Source: CAVVAY01 sp963746465
Lineage (GTDB): Bacteria; Actinomycetota; Actinomycetes; JACCUZ01
Assembly (NCBI GenBank): GCA_963746465.1
Contig: CAVVAY010000005.1
Coordinates: forward strand, 744,001 to 808,000
Length of the DNA stretch: 64,000 nt
Direction: 5' to 3'
The notes beneath the pieces are model-generated. The model saw only the letters and a program-made list of their open reading frames with translations, did no database searches and was not told the DNA's origin. This document shows, in pieces, positions 32,110 through 40,646 of this stretch. The translations under genes and the position numbers were made by a program. Positions within the stretch are counted from its first letter, which is position 1, and every line of letters begins with the position of its first letter.

Positions 32110-32808
32110 GTGCAGTTCCCGGGGGTCGATCGCGACAGCAAGATCGGTCATGCCACATCTGAGAACGCGACGTGCACCGACTGCGAGTGGACGGTTTCGC
32201 CGGCGTGCCTGGCCAACGGCCCGGGGGAGGACGCGCTCTGCCTGATGGCGGTGTCCTCGTGCGAGCGCCCGGCGATCCTGATGCGCGTGTACCTGCGGCA
32301 CGGCGACGGGCCGTGGCAGATGATCGACACGATCTGCCTCGGGCCGGGTCAGCGGCCCACGTCCGTGGCTGATGTCGGCGACATGGTCCGGGAGCGGGTG
32401 GTCAACTACCTGCCCGACGCCGATCCCTCGTTCCAGCCGGCCGAAGGCGGGCTGGTGAACCTGCCGACCATCTTCGCGGCGGGAGAGCCGGCTTCGATCC
32501 GGACCGAGTCCTTCGACGTGCTCGGCTTCACGGTGGTCGTCACGGCAAAGGCGCGATGGGAGTGGACCTTCGACGACGGCGTGACCCAGCCGTTCGCCAG
32601 CCCGGGCGGCGCCTACCCGAACGACGACGTCGCCTACACGTACGGCGATGCCGGTGGCCGCGACGTCAGCGTGACGACGTACTGGGACGCGTCCTTCACC
32701 ATCGACGGCGACGGGCCGTTCCAGGTGCCGGGTGCCGAGATCTCCAAGACGGCCGGCCCGATCAACGTTCCGGTCCGCGAGGCGAACTCCGAGCTCGTCG
32801 GAGGCTGA
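32110..32808 (+). CDS. Hypothetical secreted-type protein, 5' end possibly damaged
   Basis: A 232-residue product from GTG 32110. It has four Cys in the first 60 residues (ATCTDCEWTVSPACL, CLMAVSSCERP) and later a PKD-like segment WEWTFDDGVTQPF ... GGAYPNDDVAYTYGDAGGRDVSVTTYW. No signal peptide is in frame. A signal-peptide-like stretch lies upstream (31949 onward) in another frame, and this frame has a TGA at 32020. The gene may therefore be truncated or frameshifted like the pseudogene before it. Function unknown. Confidence 0.6.
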   Translation: MQFPGVDRDSKIGHATSENATCTDCEWTVSPACLANGPGEDALCLMAVSSCERPAILMRVYLRHGDGPWQMIDTICLGPGQRPTSVADVGDMVRERVVNYLPDADPSFQPAEGGLVNLPTIFAAGEPASIRTESFDVLGFTVVVTAKARWEWTFDDGVTQPFASPGGAYPNDDVAYTYGDAGGRDVSVTTYWDASFTIDGDGPFQVPGAEISKTAGPINVPVREANSELVGG

Positions 32809-32821
32809 GCGCTTCGCTCAG
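32805..32821. terminator. Stop-overlapping hairpin between convergent genes
   Basis: CTGAGCG-CTT-CGCTCAG is a perfect 7-bp stem with a 3-nt loop. Its two arms contain the TGA stops of the genes on either side. There is no U-tract, as is common for actinobacterial hairpin terminators. Confidence 0.5.
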
Positions 32822-34233
32822 TGCCGGGTGATGAAGCCCTCACCGACGGCCGCAGCCAGCTCCTTGTACGCGTCGAGGGTCTCCTCGTCCAGCTCGTCGA
32901 GGTCGAGGACCCCGCCGGCCTCGAGGTGCGGGTCGTACGGGATCGTGACGACTGCCCGGCACCGCGCGGCGAAGTGGTCCTCGAGCTGCATGACGTCGAC
33001 GATGCCGCCGCCGGGGCGCACCGAGGAGATGACGACGACGGCGTCCTTCGCCAGCTGCTCCATGCCGTGGGCCTCGAGCCAGTCGAGCGTGGCGCTGGCC
33101 GATCGGGCGCCGTCCAGGCTGGCGGAGCTCACGACGACCAGCGAGCTTGCGAGCCCGAGCACGCCACGCATGGCGTCGTGCAGCAGGCCGGTACCGCAGT
33201 CGGTCAGGATCAGGTTGTAGTAGCGCTCCAGCGTGTCGACGGTGTCGCGGTAGTCCTTCTCGCTCAACGCCGACGACGCGCCCGGGTCGGCGTCGGAGGC
33301 GAGCACCTCGAGCCGGGTCACCGACTGCGAGGTGAACTCCCGGATGTCGCCGTATCGCCTCACACGATCGCGCGCCTCCAGCAGGTGGCGCACGGTCGCG
33401 CCCGACTGACGGGGAACGCGCTCGATCAGCGTGCCTCGGTCGGGGTTGGCGTCCACCGCGATCACTCGGTCGCCGCGCAGCTTGGCAAACATCGCTCCGA
33501 GCGCGGCGGTCGTCGTGGTCTTGCCGACCCCGCCCTTCAGGCTGATGACGGCGAGCCGGTGGCAACCGAGCACGGGAGTCCGCGCGCGCTCGACCAGCTC
33601 TGCCCGGCGGCGGTCGGCCGGCGACAGGCCGAGGTTGATCCGGCCGCCGGTCAGGCTGAGCACACCCTTGCGCCACCCGCTCTGCGGACGCGCCTTACGG
33701 GACCGGAGAACGGTCGCGGCAGTGAGCGACTCCGCCTGGTTCTGGGCGCTGCCCTGCGGCACCGGGGGGATGTCGAACGCCGGCAGCTCCCTAGCCGGTG
33801 ACCGGGTGAACACCGGCGGCGCGGGAACCGGCGTGACAGCGGCCGGGTCGGTCGCCGGCGTCACCGTCACGGCGGGAGGTTCATCGGGGGCCGGTGCCTC
33901 GGGTGCGGGCATCGGCGCAGCGTGCCGGGACACGGCGGGCTCGGTCGCCTGGTCGCCCACACCGAAGTCGGGGTCGGGGGTCGGCTCGACCGGCGCGCCG
34001 ACCATCGCCTGCGGCCCGGTCAGGTCGACGACGAAGGACCCGGTCGTCGGACCGAGGTCGTACGCCGGGATGTGCGACGTCGTGTCCAGCGGGTCGTTGC
34101 CGTCGCCCGGCTCGTCCTCGGAGAGCCACGACGGCTCCGGCGCGTCGTGCCAGCCGTCGAGGTCGTCATCGAGCGCCGGGTCGTGCGTGAAGAAGTCGTG
34201 GCGCCGGTCGGAAGACGCGTCCTGTCCGCTCAT
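32818..34233 (-). CDS. ParA/MinD-family ATPase with long acidic-proline N-terminus (EspI-like)
   Basis: A 471-residue protein. Residues 1-170 are disordered, acidic then Pro/Ala-rich (for example AAPMPAPEAPAPDEPPAV). The C-terminal half is a deviant-Walker ATPase: LAVISLKGGVGKTTTTAALGAMFA near residue 230, VIAVDANPDRGT, and LILTDCGTGLLHDAM. This layout resembles mycobacterial EspI and related ESX-associated ATPases, but no type VII secretion genes and no ParB partner lie in the window. The start is ATG 34233, 8 nt after TACTCT; an in-frame TTG lies at 34239. Confidence 0.82.
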   Translation of the reverse strand: MSGQDASSDRRHDFFTHDPALDDDLDGWHDAPEPSWLSEDEPGDGNDPLDTTSHIPAYDLGPTTGSFVVDLTGPQAMVGAPVEPTPDPDFGVGDQATEPAVSRHAAPMPAPEAPAPDEPPAVTVTPATDPAAVTPVPAPPVFTRSPARELPAFDIPPVPQGSAQNQAESLTAATVLRSRKARPQSGWRKGVLSLTGGRINLGLSPADRRRAELVERARTPVLGCHRLAVISLKGGVGKTTTTAALGAMFAKLRGDRVIAVDANPDRGTLIERVPRQSGATVRHLLEARDRVRRYGDIREFTSQSVTRLEVLASDADPGASSALSEKDYRDTVDTLERYYNLILTDCGTGLLHDAMRGVLGLASSLVVVSSASLDGARSASATLDWLEAHGMEQLAKDAVVVISSVRPGGGIVDVMQLEDHFAARCRAVVTIPYDPHLEAGGVLDLDELDEETLDAYKELAAAVGEGFITRH

Positions 34234-34241
34234 GGGCAACC

Positions 34242-34247
34242 AGAGTA
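34242..34247 (-). promoter_or_regulatory. -10 hexamer of the ParA-like gene
   Basis: TACTCT on the minus strand ends 8 nt before the ATG at 34233, consistent with a leaderless transcript. Confidence 0.35.
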
Positions 34248-34344
34248 GCGAGCGATGCGTCCGGTTCGTCCTCTCGCCGCACGGCGTGGGCCCGATGCAC
34301 TACTCAGGCGAGCGTCGGGGGCGTGCGGCAGAGTGGGCCCCGAT

Positions 34345-36129
34345 ATGACCACGATCACAGACGCCGGCCGCCCTCAGATCGGCGCCTGGGCCACGCTGCG
34401 CCGTGGGCTCGCGCTCTCACCGGAGTTCCGCGCCGGGCTTCCGGTGACCCTGCTGCTCGCCCTGGCGGCGACCGTGGGCCGGGTCCTGGTCCCGATCGCC
34501 GTCCAGCAGACCATCGACGACGGCCTGATGAGCAGCGGCGGCCCCGACCTCGCCCGGGTCCGTACGGCGGTGCTGGTGGCCGCGGTGGCGACGGTGATCA
34601 CCGCGTTCGCCGGCTACCTGCTCAACGTGCGGCTGTTCCGCACCACCGAGAGCGGCCTCGCGACATTGCGGGTGCGGGCGTTCCGGCACGTGCACGACCT
34701 CTCCGTGCTCACCCAGAACGCCGAGCGACGCGGTTCGCTGGTCTCGCGGGTCACCAGCGACGTCGACACCATCTCGACCTTCATGCAGTGGGGTGGCCTG
34801 CTGATGGTCGTCAGCTTCGGCCAGCTGATCGTCGCGACGGTGCTGATGGCCTACTACTCGTGGCAGCTGACGCTGCTCGTCTGGCTGTGCTTCCTGCCGC
34901 TGTTCCTGCTGCTGCGCACCTTCCAGCGCCGGGTGTCGATGGCCTACGGGCTGGTGCGTGAGCGGGTCGGCGACCTGCTCGGGGCTGTCTCCGAGTCGGT
35001 CGTCGGGGCCTCCACCGTGCGGGCCTACGCCATCGAGGAGCGCACCGGTGACCGGATCGACGGAGCCATCGAGCGACACCGCTCGTCGGCGACCCGGGCG
35101 CAGATGCTCGTCGCGCTGACCTTCTCCACCGGTGAGGTGGTGGCCGGACTGGCGAACGCAGCAGTCGTGATCGTCGGCGTCAAGCTCGGCATCGGCGGAG
35201 ACCTCACTCTGGGCGAGCTGCTCGCCTTCCTCTTCCTCGTGACCCTGTTCGTCGGCCCCGTGCAGATCGGCACCGAGGTGCTCAACGAGGCGCAGAACGC
35301 GATCGCCGGCTGGCGCCGGGTGCTCGGCGTCCTGGACACCCCGGCCGATGTCGCCGACCCAGGTGCGGGCGGCCGGACCTTGCCGCGCGGGCCGATCGAC
35401 GTACGGTTCGACCACGTCTCGTTCGCCTACCCGGGTGGGCCCACGGTGCTCACAGACGTCGACCTGGCGCTGACCCCACGGTCCCGGGTGGCGGTCGTGG
35501 GGGAGACCGGGTCGGGGAAGACCACCTTCGCCAAGCTGCTGACCCGGTTGATGGACCCGGCAGAGGGGCGGGTCCTCGTCGACGACGTCGACCTGCGGGA
35601 ATTGTCGTTCGCCTCGCTGCGGGCCCGGATCGTCATGGTGCCGCAGGACGGGTTCCTCTTCGAGGGCTCGATCGCGGACAACGTGCGGTTCGGCCGGCCG
35701 GAGGCCACCGACGCCGAGGTGCAGCTGGCCTTCACCGAGCTCGGCCTGCTCGACTGGCTGGACGGTCTCCCGCACGGGCTGGCCACCGATGTCGGGCAGC
35801 GGGGCGAACAGCTCTCAGCGGGTGAGCGCCAGCTGGTCGCCCTGGCGCGGGCCTATCTCGCCGACCCCGATCTCCTGGTTCTGGATGAAGCCACCTCAGC
35901 GGTCGATCCGGCCACCGAGGTGCGACTCGCCCGCGCGCTCGAGGGCCTCACGCGCGGCCGCACCGCGCTGACCATCGCGCACCGGCTCTCCACCGCCGAG
36001 AAGGCCGACGACGTGCTCGTCTTCGACGCGGGCCGGGTCGTCGAGCGGGGACGGCACGACGAGCTGGTGACCGCCGGCGGTGTCTACACCCGGCTGCACG
36101 CCTCGTGGGCGGCCCAGCAGCGCAGCTGA
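34345..36129 (+). CDS. ABC exporter half-transporter with canonical Walker B
   Basis: A 594-residue type IV ABC protein with six membrane helices (about residues 30-310) and a nucleotide-binding domain: Walker A GETGSGKTT (about 385), Q-loop MVPQDGFLF, Walker B LLVLDEATSAVD with the catalytic Glu (about 509), and an H-loop AHRLST. The signature is LSAGERQ rather than LSGGQ. This is the reciprocal pattern to the ABC protein at 29376, so the two together would make one good and one degenerate ATP site. The ATG follows a weak site; hisI begins 20 nt after the stop. Confidence 0.92.
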   Translation: MTTITDAGRPQIGAWATLRRGLALSPEFRAGLPVTLLLALAATVGRVLVPIAVQQTIDDGLMSSGGPDLARVRTAVLVAAVATVITAFAGYLLNVRLFRTTESGLATLRVRAFRHVHDLSVLTQNAERRGSLVSRVTSDVDTISTFMQWGGLLMVVSFGQLIVATVLMAYYSWQLTLLVWLCFLPLFLLLRTFQRRVSMAYGLVRERVGDLLGAVSESVVGASTVRAYAIEERTGDRIDGAIERHRSSATRAQMLVALTFSTGEVVAGLANAAVVIVGVKLGIGGDLTLGELLAFLFLVTLFVGPVQIGTEVLNEAQNAIAGWRRVLGVLDTPADVADPGAGGRTLPRGPIDVRFDHVSFAYPGGPTVLTDVDLALTPRSRVAVVGETGSGKTTFAKLLTRLMDPAEGRVLVDDVDLRELSFASLRARIVMVPQDGFLFEGSIADNVRFGRPEATDAEVQLAFTELGLLDWLDGLPHGLATDVGQRGEQLSAGERQLVALARAYLADPDLLVLDEATSAVDPATEVRLARALEGLTRGRTALTIAHRLSTAEKADDVLVFDAGRVVERGRHDELVTAGGVYTRLHASWAAQQRS

Positions 36130-36137
36130 CCGCCGGT

Positions 36138-36143
36138 CACAAT
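36138..36143 (+). promoter_or_regulatory. -10-like CACAAT of hisI
   Basis: CACAAT keeps the key A2 and T6 of the -10 box and ends 6 nt before the hisI GTG. The same hexamer recurs 18 nt before the trpE GTG predicted start region (36515-36520) and at 38525-38530 before the HGxxPAAW gene. Confidence 0.35.
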
Positions 36144-36149
36144 GAGCGG

Positions 36150-36506
36150 GTGACCCCCACCTCGCCGTTGGACCCACCGCTCGCTGCACGCCTCAAGCGC
36201 GACGCCCAGGGCCTCGTCACCGCCGTCGTGCAGCAGCACGGCAGCGGTGAGGTGCTGATGGTCGGCTGGATGGACGACGAGGCGCTGCACCGGACGCTCA
36301 CCACCGGCCGGGCCACCTACTGGAGTCGCAGCCGCGGGGAGCACTGGCGAAAGGGGGACACCTCCGGCAACGTCCAGCTGGTCCGTGAGGTGCGGCTGGA
36401 CTGCGACGGTGATGCCCTGCTCGTCGTGGTCGACCAGGTCGGCGCGGCCTGTCACACCGGTGACCACTCCTGCTTCGACGCCGACGTCCTGCTCGCCGGC
36501 GTCTGA
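36150..36506 (+). CDS. hisI: Phosphoribosyl-AMP cyclohydrolase
   Basis: Monofunctional HisI (118 residues, no HisE domain) opens the adenine ring of PR-AMP using zinc. Motifs: EVLMVGWMDDEALHRTLTTG, TYWSRSRGEHWRKGDTSGN, DCDGDALLVVVDQ with metal-binding Asp residues, and zinc ligands in ACHTGDHSCF. It stands apart from the other his genes and directly before trpE. Confidence 0.96.
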   Translation: MTPTSPLDPPLAARLKRDAQGLVTAVVQQHGSGEVLMVGWMDDEALHRTLTTGRATYWSRSRGEHWRKGDTSGNVQLVREVRLDCDGDALLVVVDQVGAACHTGDHSCFDADVLLAGV

Positions 36507-36544
36507 GCGGCCAGCACAATGCCTCTTGTGGAATCAGGCCTCTC

Positions 36545-38059
36545 GTGACAGCGCGGGCTACGTCCTCGCCGCACACGCCCGAGCTCGCAACCTTCCGCGA
36601 GCTGGCGCGCGGGCGACGCGTCATCCCCGTCACCCGGCGGCTGCTGGCCGACGGTGAGACGCCGCTGAGCGTGTACCGCAAGCTCGCCGGCGGACGACCC
36701 GGCACCTTCCTGCTGGAGTCGGCAGAGCTCGGGGGAGTGTGGTCGCGGTACTCCTTCGTGGGGGCGCGGTCGCACGCCACCCTCACCGAGCGCGACGGGC
36801 AGGCGCACTGGCTCGGTCCGGCTCCGGTCGGCGTCCCGACCGACGGCGACCCGCTGGTTGCGCTCCAAGCGACCCTCGCGGCACTGCACACCGAGCGGCT
36901 CCCGGGGCTGCCGCCGCTGACCGGGGGGCTGGTCGGCATCATCGGCTACGACGCGGTCCGCCGCCTGGAGCGGCTTCCCGAGCTCACCACCGACGACCTG
37001 CACGTGCCCGAGATCGCAATGATGCTGGCGACCGACCTGGCCGTCCTCGACCACGCCGACGGTTCGGTGCTGCTCATCGCGAACGCGATCAACTACGACG
37101 CGACCGACGCGCGGGTCGACTGGGCGCACGACGACGCCGTCGACCGGCTCGACCGGATGACTCGCGAGCTGGCCGAGCCGGCACCGGCCACGGTGGCGGC
37201 CTTCGTGGCGGCCGAGCCCAGCTACCAGCGCTGCCGGACCAGCGAGGACTACCAGGCAGCGGTGGAACGCGCCAAGGAGGAGATCCGGGCCGGCGAGGCG
37301 TTCCAGGTCGTGGTGAGCCAGCGGTTCACGATGGCGACGGATGCCGACCCGCTCGACGTCTACCGGATGCTCCGGGCGACCAACCCGAGCCCCTACATGT
37401 ACCTGTTCCGGTTCGACGGTTTCGACGTCGTCGGCTCCAGCCCGGAAGCCCTGGTGAAGGTCGCTGACGGCCGGGCGATGATGCATCCGATCGCCGGCAC
37501 CCGGTGGCGCGGTGCCACTCCCGAGGAGGACGCGGCGCTGGCGGCCGACCTGCTCTCCGACCCGAAGGAGCGCGCCGAGCACCTGATGCTCGTCGACCTC
37601 GGTCGCAACGACCTCGGCCGGGTGTGCGCACCGGGCACCGTCGAGGTCGTCGACTTCATGTCGGTGGAGCGGTTCAGCCACGTCATGCACATCGTGAGCA
37701 CCGTGGTGGGGCAGGTGGTCGAGGGGGCGACGGCGTACGACGTGCTGGCGTCCTGCTTCCCGGCCGGCACCCTGTCAGGGGCACCCAAGCCACGTGCGAT
37801 GGAGCTCATCGAGGAGCTCGAACCCACTCGTCGCGGGGTGTACGGCGGGTGCGTGGGCTACCTCGACTTCGCCGGTGATGCCGACACCGCGATCGCGATC
37901 CGCACCGCCTACCTGCGCGACGGTGTCGCCTATGTCCAGGCCGGCGCCGGCATCGTCGCCGACTCCGACCCCGCCGCCGAGGACGACGAGTGCCGCAACA
38001 AGGCGATGGCTGTCCTGCGCGCCGTGGCGACGGCGCAGACCCTGCGTCCGGCCACGTGA
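36545..38059 (+). CDS. trpE: Anthranilate synthase component I
   Basis: TrpE makes anthranilate from chorismate with ammonia from TrpG (not in this window). The 504-residue protein keeps the tryptophan feedback site LLES (FLLESAELGG) and the chorismate-binding core PSPYMYLFRFDGFDVVGSSPEALV, HPIAGTRWRG, LVDLGRNDLGRV and FPAGTLSGAPKPRAMELIEELEP. It is therefore probably inhibited by tryptophan. No leader peptide or Trp-codon attenuator is seen in the 38-nt gap after hisI. The stop overlaps the next gene as GTGA. Confidence 0.98.
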   Translation: MTARATSSPHTPELATFRELARGRRVIPVTRRLLADGETPLSVYRKLAGGRPGTFLLESAELGGVWSRYSFVGARSHATLTERDGQAHWLGPAPVGVPTDGDPLVALQATLAALHTERLPGLPPLTGGLVGIIGYDAVRRLERLPELTTDDLHVPEIAMMLATDLAVLDHADGSVLLIANAINYDATDARVDWAHDDAVDRLDRMTRELAEPAPATVAAFVAAEPSYQRCRTSEDYQAAVERAKEEIRAGEAFQVVVSQRFTMATDADPLDVYRMLRATNPSPYMYLFRFDGFDVVGSSPEALVKVADGRAMMHPIAGTRWRGATPEEDAALAADLLSDPKERAEHLMLVDLGRNDLGRVCAPGTVEVVDFMSVERFSHVMHIVSTVVGQVVEGATAYDVLASCFPAGTLSGAPKPRAMELIEELEPTRRGVYGGCVGYLDFAGDADTAIAIRTAYLRDGVAYVQAGAGIVADSDPAAEDDECRNKAMAVLRAVATAQTLRPAT

Positions 38060-38514
38060 CGCCGCGGCGCGAGATGGCCGTCAGCCTGGCGGTCGTGGTC
38101 CTCGGCGCCGCGCTCGCCCTGCTCGGAGCCGGTCGGTCGTCCGGTGCGGCCCCGGGTGCGTTGCCCGCCGGGACCGGGGCGGCGGACTCGACCTCGGCCG
38201 CCTCGACCGCCCTGGCGCTGGTCGCCCTGGCCGGCGCGGGGGCCATCCTGCTCGTCCGGAACTGGGCCAGGACGGTCCTCGGCGTCGTCCTGGCGGGCGT
38301 CGCTGCTGCGCTCGTCGCCGCAGGACTCTCGCCGACCCGCTGGGCAGCACTGATCGGCGGGGTCCTGGTGGCGCTGGGGGCCGTGGCGGTGGTCGCCCTG
38401 GCCCGCCGCTGGCCGCAACCACGACGACGTTTCGAGCCGCCGGCACGCCGGACGAGCGGCGCCCCGCGGGACACCTGGGACGCGCTGGACCGTGGCGAGG
38501 ACCCCACGGCGTGA
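38056..38514 (+). CDS. Trp-biosynthesis-associated membrane protein (TIGR02234 type)
   Basis: A 152-residue protein with four hydrophobic segments (MAVSLAVVVLGAALALLGAG, AASTALALVALAGAGAILLV, VLGVVLAGVAAALVAAGL, AALIGGVLVALGAVAVVALA) and a basic C-terminal tail. Its place directly after trpE, with a GTGA overlap, and its topology match the actinobacterial family found only in trp clusters. Its role is unknown. Confidence 0.82.
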   Translation: MTPRREMAVSLAVVVLGAALALLGAGRSSGAAPGALPAGTGAADSTSAASTALALVALAGAGAILLVRNWARTVLGVVLAGVAAALVAAGLSPTRWAALIGGVLVALGAVAVVALARRWPQPRRRFEPPARRTSGAPRDTWDALDRGEDPTA

Positions 38515-38590
38515 TCCGGGCTGGCACAATCTGCGGTCAGCACCACCCGGGACCGAACCGAACCGGACCGAAGCAGCGGAGGACGTCACC

Positions 38591-38833
38591 ATGTCGGCAA
38601 GCCACGGGAACACGCCGGCCGCCTGGACGGCGGTCTGCATCATGTTCATCGGCTTCCTCATCAGCGGCTTGGCGATCCCGCTGGAGCTGGTCTGGCTGTT
38701 CGTCGTCGGTCTGGTGGTGGTGGTCATCGGCGCCGTCGTCGGCAAGGTGATGTCGATGATGGGCATGGGCAGCACGGTGACGTACAAGGATGACCGCGAT
38801 CCGGAGTACGACGACCAGAAGGGGACGGCGTGA
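38591..38833 (+). CDS. HGxxPAAW-family small membrane protein
   Basis: An 80-residue protein with the family signature HGNTPAAWTAV near the N-terminus and two membrane helices (CIMFIGFLISGLAIPLELVWLF and VVGLVVVVIGAVVGKVMSMMG). It has a strong GGAGGA ribosome site. CACAAT (38525-38530) may be its own -10. The stop overlaps the following gene as GTGA. Such proteins sit in trp clusters of many actinobacteria; function unknown. Confidence 0.85.
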   Translation: MSASHGNTPAAWTAVCIMFIGFLISGLAIPLELVWLFVVGLVVVVIGAVVGKVMSMMGMGSTVTYKDDRDPEYDDQKGTA

Positions 38834-39336
38834 GCGACCAGGGAAACCAGCCCGACCCGAACCAGCCGAAGCAGCCCGGCCAGCCGGACTGGAGCCAGCC
38901 GCCGTCCGGCGGACAGGGCGACCCCGGCTACGGCCAGCAGTACGGCGGCCAGCCGCAGTACGGAGGCCAACCGCAGTACGGCGGCCAGCCTCAGTACGGC
39001 GGTCAGTACGGCCAACCCCAGTACGGTGGCCAGCCGTACGGTGCCCCTTACGGCCAGCCGGGCGGCGCACCCCCGCCCAACTACCTGGTCTGGGCGATCC
39101 TCTCGACCGTCCTCTGCTGCCTGCCGCTGGGCGTCGTCTCGATCGTGTTCTCGGCGCAGGTCAACAGCAAGTACGCCGCCGGCGACGTGGCCGGCGCCCA
39201 GGAGTCCTCGCGCAAGGCCAAGATGTTCGCGATCTGGTCGGCCGCCGTCTCCGTCGTGCTCACGGCGATCATCGTCGTCCTGGCTGTCGTCGGCACCATC
39301 AGCTCAGACTCCAGCTCGGGCACCTCCGGGTTCTGA
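38830..39336 (+). CDS. CD225/dispanin-like membrane protein with GGQPQY repeats
   Basis: A 168-residue protein. Residues 1-80 are disordered and rich in Gln, Gly, Pro and Tyr, with four GGQPQY-type repeats. The C-terminal part has two membrane segments in the CD225/DUF4190 arrangement: NYLVWAILSTVLCCLPLGVVSIVFSAQVNSKYAAGD, with the paired Cys after the first helix, then KAKMFAIWSAAVSVVLTAIIVVLAVVG. It is coupled to the HGxxPAAW gene. Confidence 0.85.
   Translation: MSDQGNQPDPNQPKQPGQPDWSQPPSGGQGDPGYGQQYGGQPQYGGQPQYGGQPQYGGQYGQPQYGGQPYGAPYGQPGGAPPPNYLVWAILSTVLCCLPLGVVSIVFSAQVNSKYAAGDVAGAQESSRKAKMFAIWSAAVSVVLTAIIVVLAVVGTISSDSSSGTSGF
38935..39048 (+). repeat. Short coding repeats (TACGGCGGCCAGCC units)
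   Basis: Repeats of about 18 bp, TACGGCGGCCAGCCGCAG and variants, encode YGGQPQ in the disordered part of the CD225-like protein. Period is a multiple of three. Confidence 0.8.
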
Positions 39337-39339
39337 CCC

Positions 39340-39762
39340 ATGGCGACCGTGGTGGCAACCGACAGCAGCCGGGTCGCCCCGCTGGTCAAGCCGCTCGGCA
39401 CTGCCGTCGCCGCCGCGGCTGCCGCGGCGTACGTGGGCCTGGTGGACCCCAACGACCCCGGCCACTACCCGACCTGCCCCTTCCTCGCGGTGACGGGCCA
39501 GTTCTGCCCCGGCTGCGGCTCCCTGCGCGCTGTGCACGCGCTGGTCACCGGGCACCCGCTGGCGGCCGTGGGACTGAACGTGCTGACCGTGGTGGGAATG
39601 GTCGTGCTCGCTGTCATCTGGGGGCGCTGGGCTCTGCGCAGCCTGCGCGGTCAGCCGCGCACCTCCGTGGCCCCGGCGTGGGCGCTGTACCTGATGCTCG
39701 GCGTCGCCGTCGTCTTCTGGGTCGTCCGCAACCTGCCCGTCGGTCAGGCGCTCGCCCCCTGA
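39340..39762 (+). CDS. DUF2752 membrane protein
   Basis: A 140-residue protein with the DUF2752 signature CPFLAVTGQFCPGCGSLRAVHAL and three membrane segments. The CPGCG motif suggests metal or cofactor binding, but no function is established. It starts 3 nt after the CD225-like gene stop. Confidence 0.85.
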   Translation: MATVVATDSSRVAPLVKPLGTAVAAAAAAAYVGLVDPNDPGHYPTCPFLAVTGQFCPGCGSLRAVHALVTGHPLAAVGLNVLTVVGMVVLAVIWGRWALRSLRGQPRTSVAPAWALYLMLGVAVVFWVVRNLPVGQALAP

Positions 39763-39766
39763 CGGT

Positions 39767-39772
39767 TACGCT
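39767..39772 (+). promoter_or_regulatory. -10-like TACGCT before trpC
   Basis: TACGCT fits TANNNT and would start the trpCBA transcript near 39779, giving a leader of about 48 nt that contains GAGGGG before the GTG. No attenuator hairpin pair is visible. Confidence 0.35.
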
Positions 39773-39826
39773 GAGCGGGACCGAGGACCGCCCGTGCGGT
39801 CGCAGGACAGCGAGGGGACCCACCGC

Positions 39827-40633
39827 GTGAGCGTGCTCGACGACATCCTGGTCGACGTGCGCGCCGACCTGGCAGAACGCCAGGCCCGGGTCAGCCTCGA
39901 CGACCTGAAGTCCCGCGCCGAGGGCCGTCCCGACTGCCGCAACCCCCTCCCGTCACTTCGCGGTGAGGGTGTCGCCGTCATCGCCGAGGTGAAGCGGTCC
40001 AGCCCGTCGAAGGGTGCACTGGCCGCGATCGCCGACCCGGCCGCGCTGGCCTCCGACTACGAGGCCGGCGGTGCCGCGGTCATCAGCGTGCTCACCGAGC
40101 GGCACCGGTTCGGCGGCAGCCTGGAGGACCTGGTCGCCGTCCGTCGCGCTGTCGACGTGCCGGTGCTCTGCAAGGACTTCATCGTCTCGAGCTACCAGCT
40201 GTGGGAAGCCAGGGTGCACGGCGCCGACCTGGCTCTGCTGATCGTCGCCGCGCTGGAGCAGAACGCCCTCGTCTCCCTCGTCGAGCGGGCCAAGTCCCTC
40301 GGGCTGACCCCGCTGGTCGAGTGCCACACGGTCGAGGAGGTCGGCCGCGCGGTCGACGCCGGCGCCGACGTCGTCGGCATCAACGCCCGCGACCTGCGCA
40401 CGCTGCAGGTCGAGCGCGGCGTCTTCGCCGAGGTCGCCCCGCACATCCCCGGGCACATCGTCCGGATCGCGGAGTCCGGCGTCCGCGGGCCGCACGACGT
40501 CATCGAGTACGCCCGTGCCGGTGCCGACGCCGTGCTGGTCGGCGAGAGCCTGGTCACCGGTCGCGACCCGCGCTCCGCAGTGGCCGACCTGGTCGCCGCC
40601 GGCGCACACCCCGCGCTCAAGCACGACCGGTGA
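39827..40633 (+). CDS. trpC: Indole-3-glycerol phosphate synthase
   Basis: TrpC closes the indole ring from CdRP. The 268-residue barrel has VIAEVKRSSPSKG with the catalytic Lys, ISVLTERHRFGGS, VLCKDFIV with a second catalytic Lys, LLIVAAL, and GINARDLRTL. It is monofunctional (no TrpF domain). GTG 39827 is chosen because of the upstream GAGGGG and family length. Confidence 0.98.
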   Translation: MSVLDDILVDVRADLAERQARVSLDDLKSRAEGRPDCRNPLPSLRGEGVAVIAEVKRSSPSKGALAAIADPAALASDYEAGGAAVISVLTERHRFGGSLEDLVAVRRAVDVPVLCKDFIVSSYQLWEARVHGADLALLIVAALEQNALVSLVERAKSLGLTPLVECHTVEEVGRAVDAGADVVGINARDLRTLQVERGVFAEVAPHIPGHIVRIAESGVRGPHDVIEYARAGADAVLVGESLVTGRDPRSAVADLVAAGAHPALKHDR

Positions 40634-40646
40634 CGGCGGGCGCCCC

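Noticed and set aside
36507..36544. Trp attenuator or leader peptide before trpE
   Set aside because: The gap is 38 nt, with no Trp-codon leader and no alternative hairpins.
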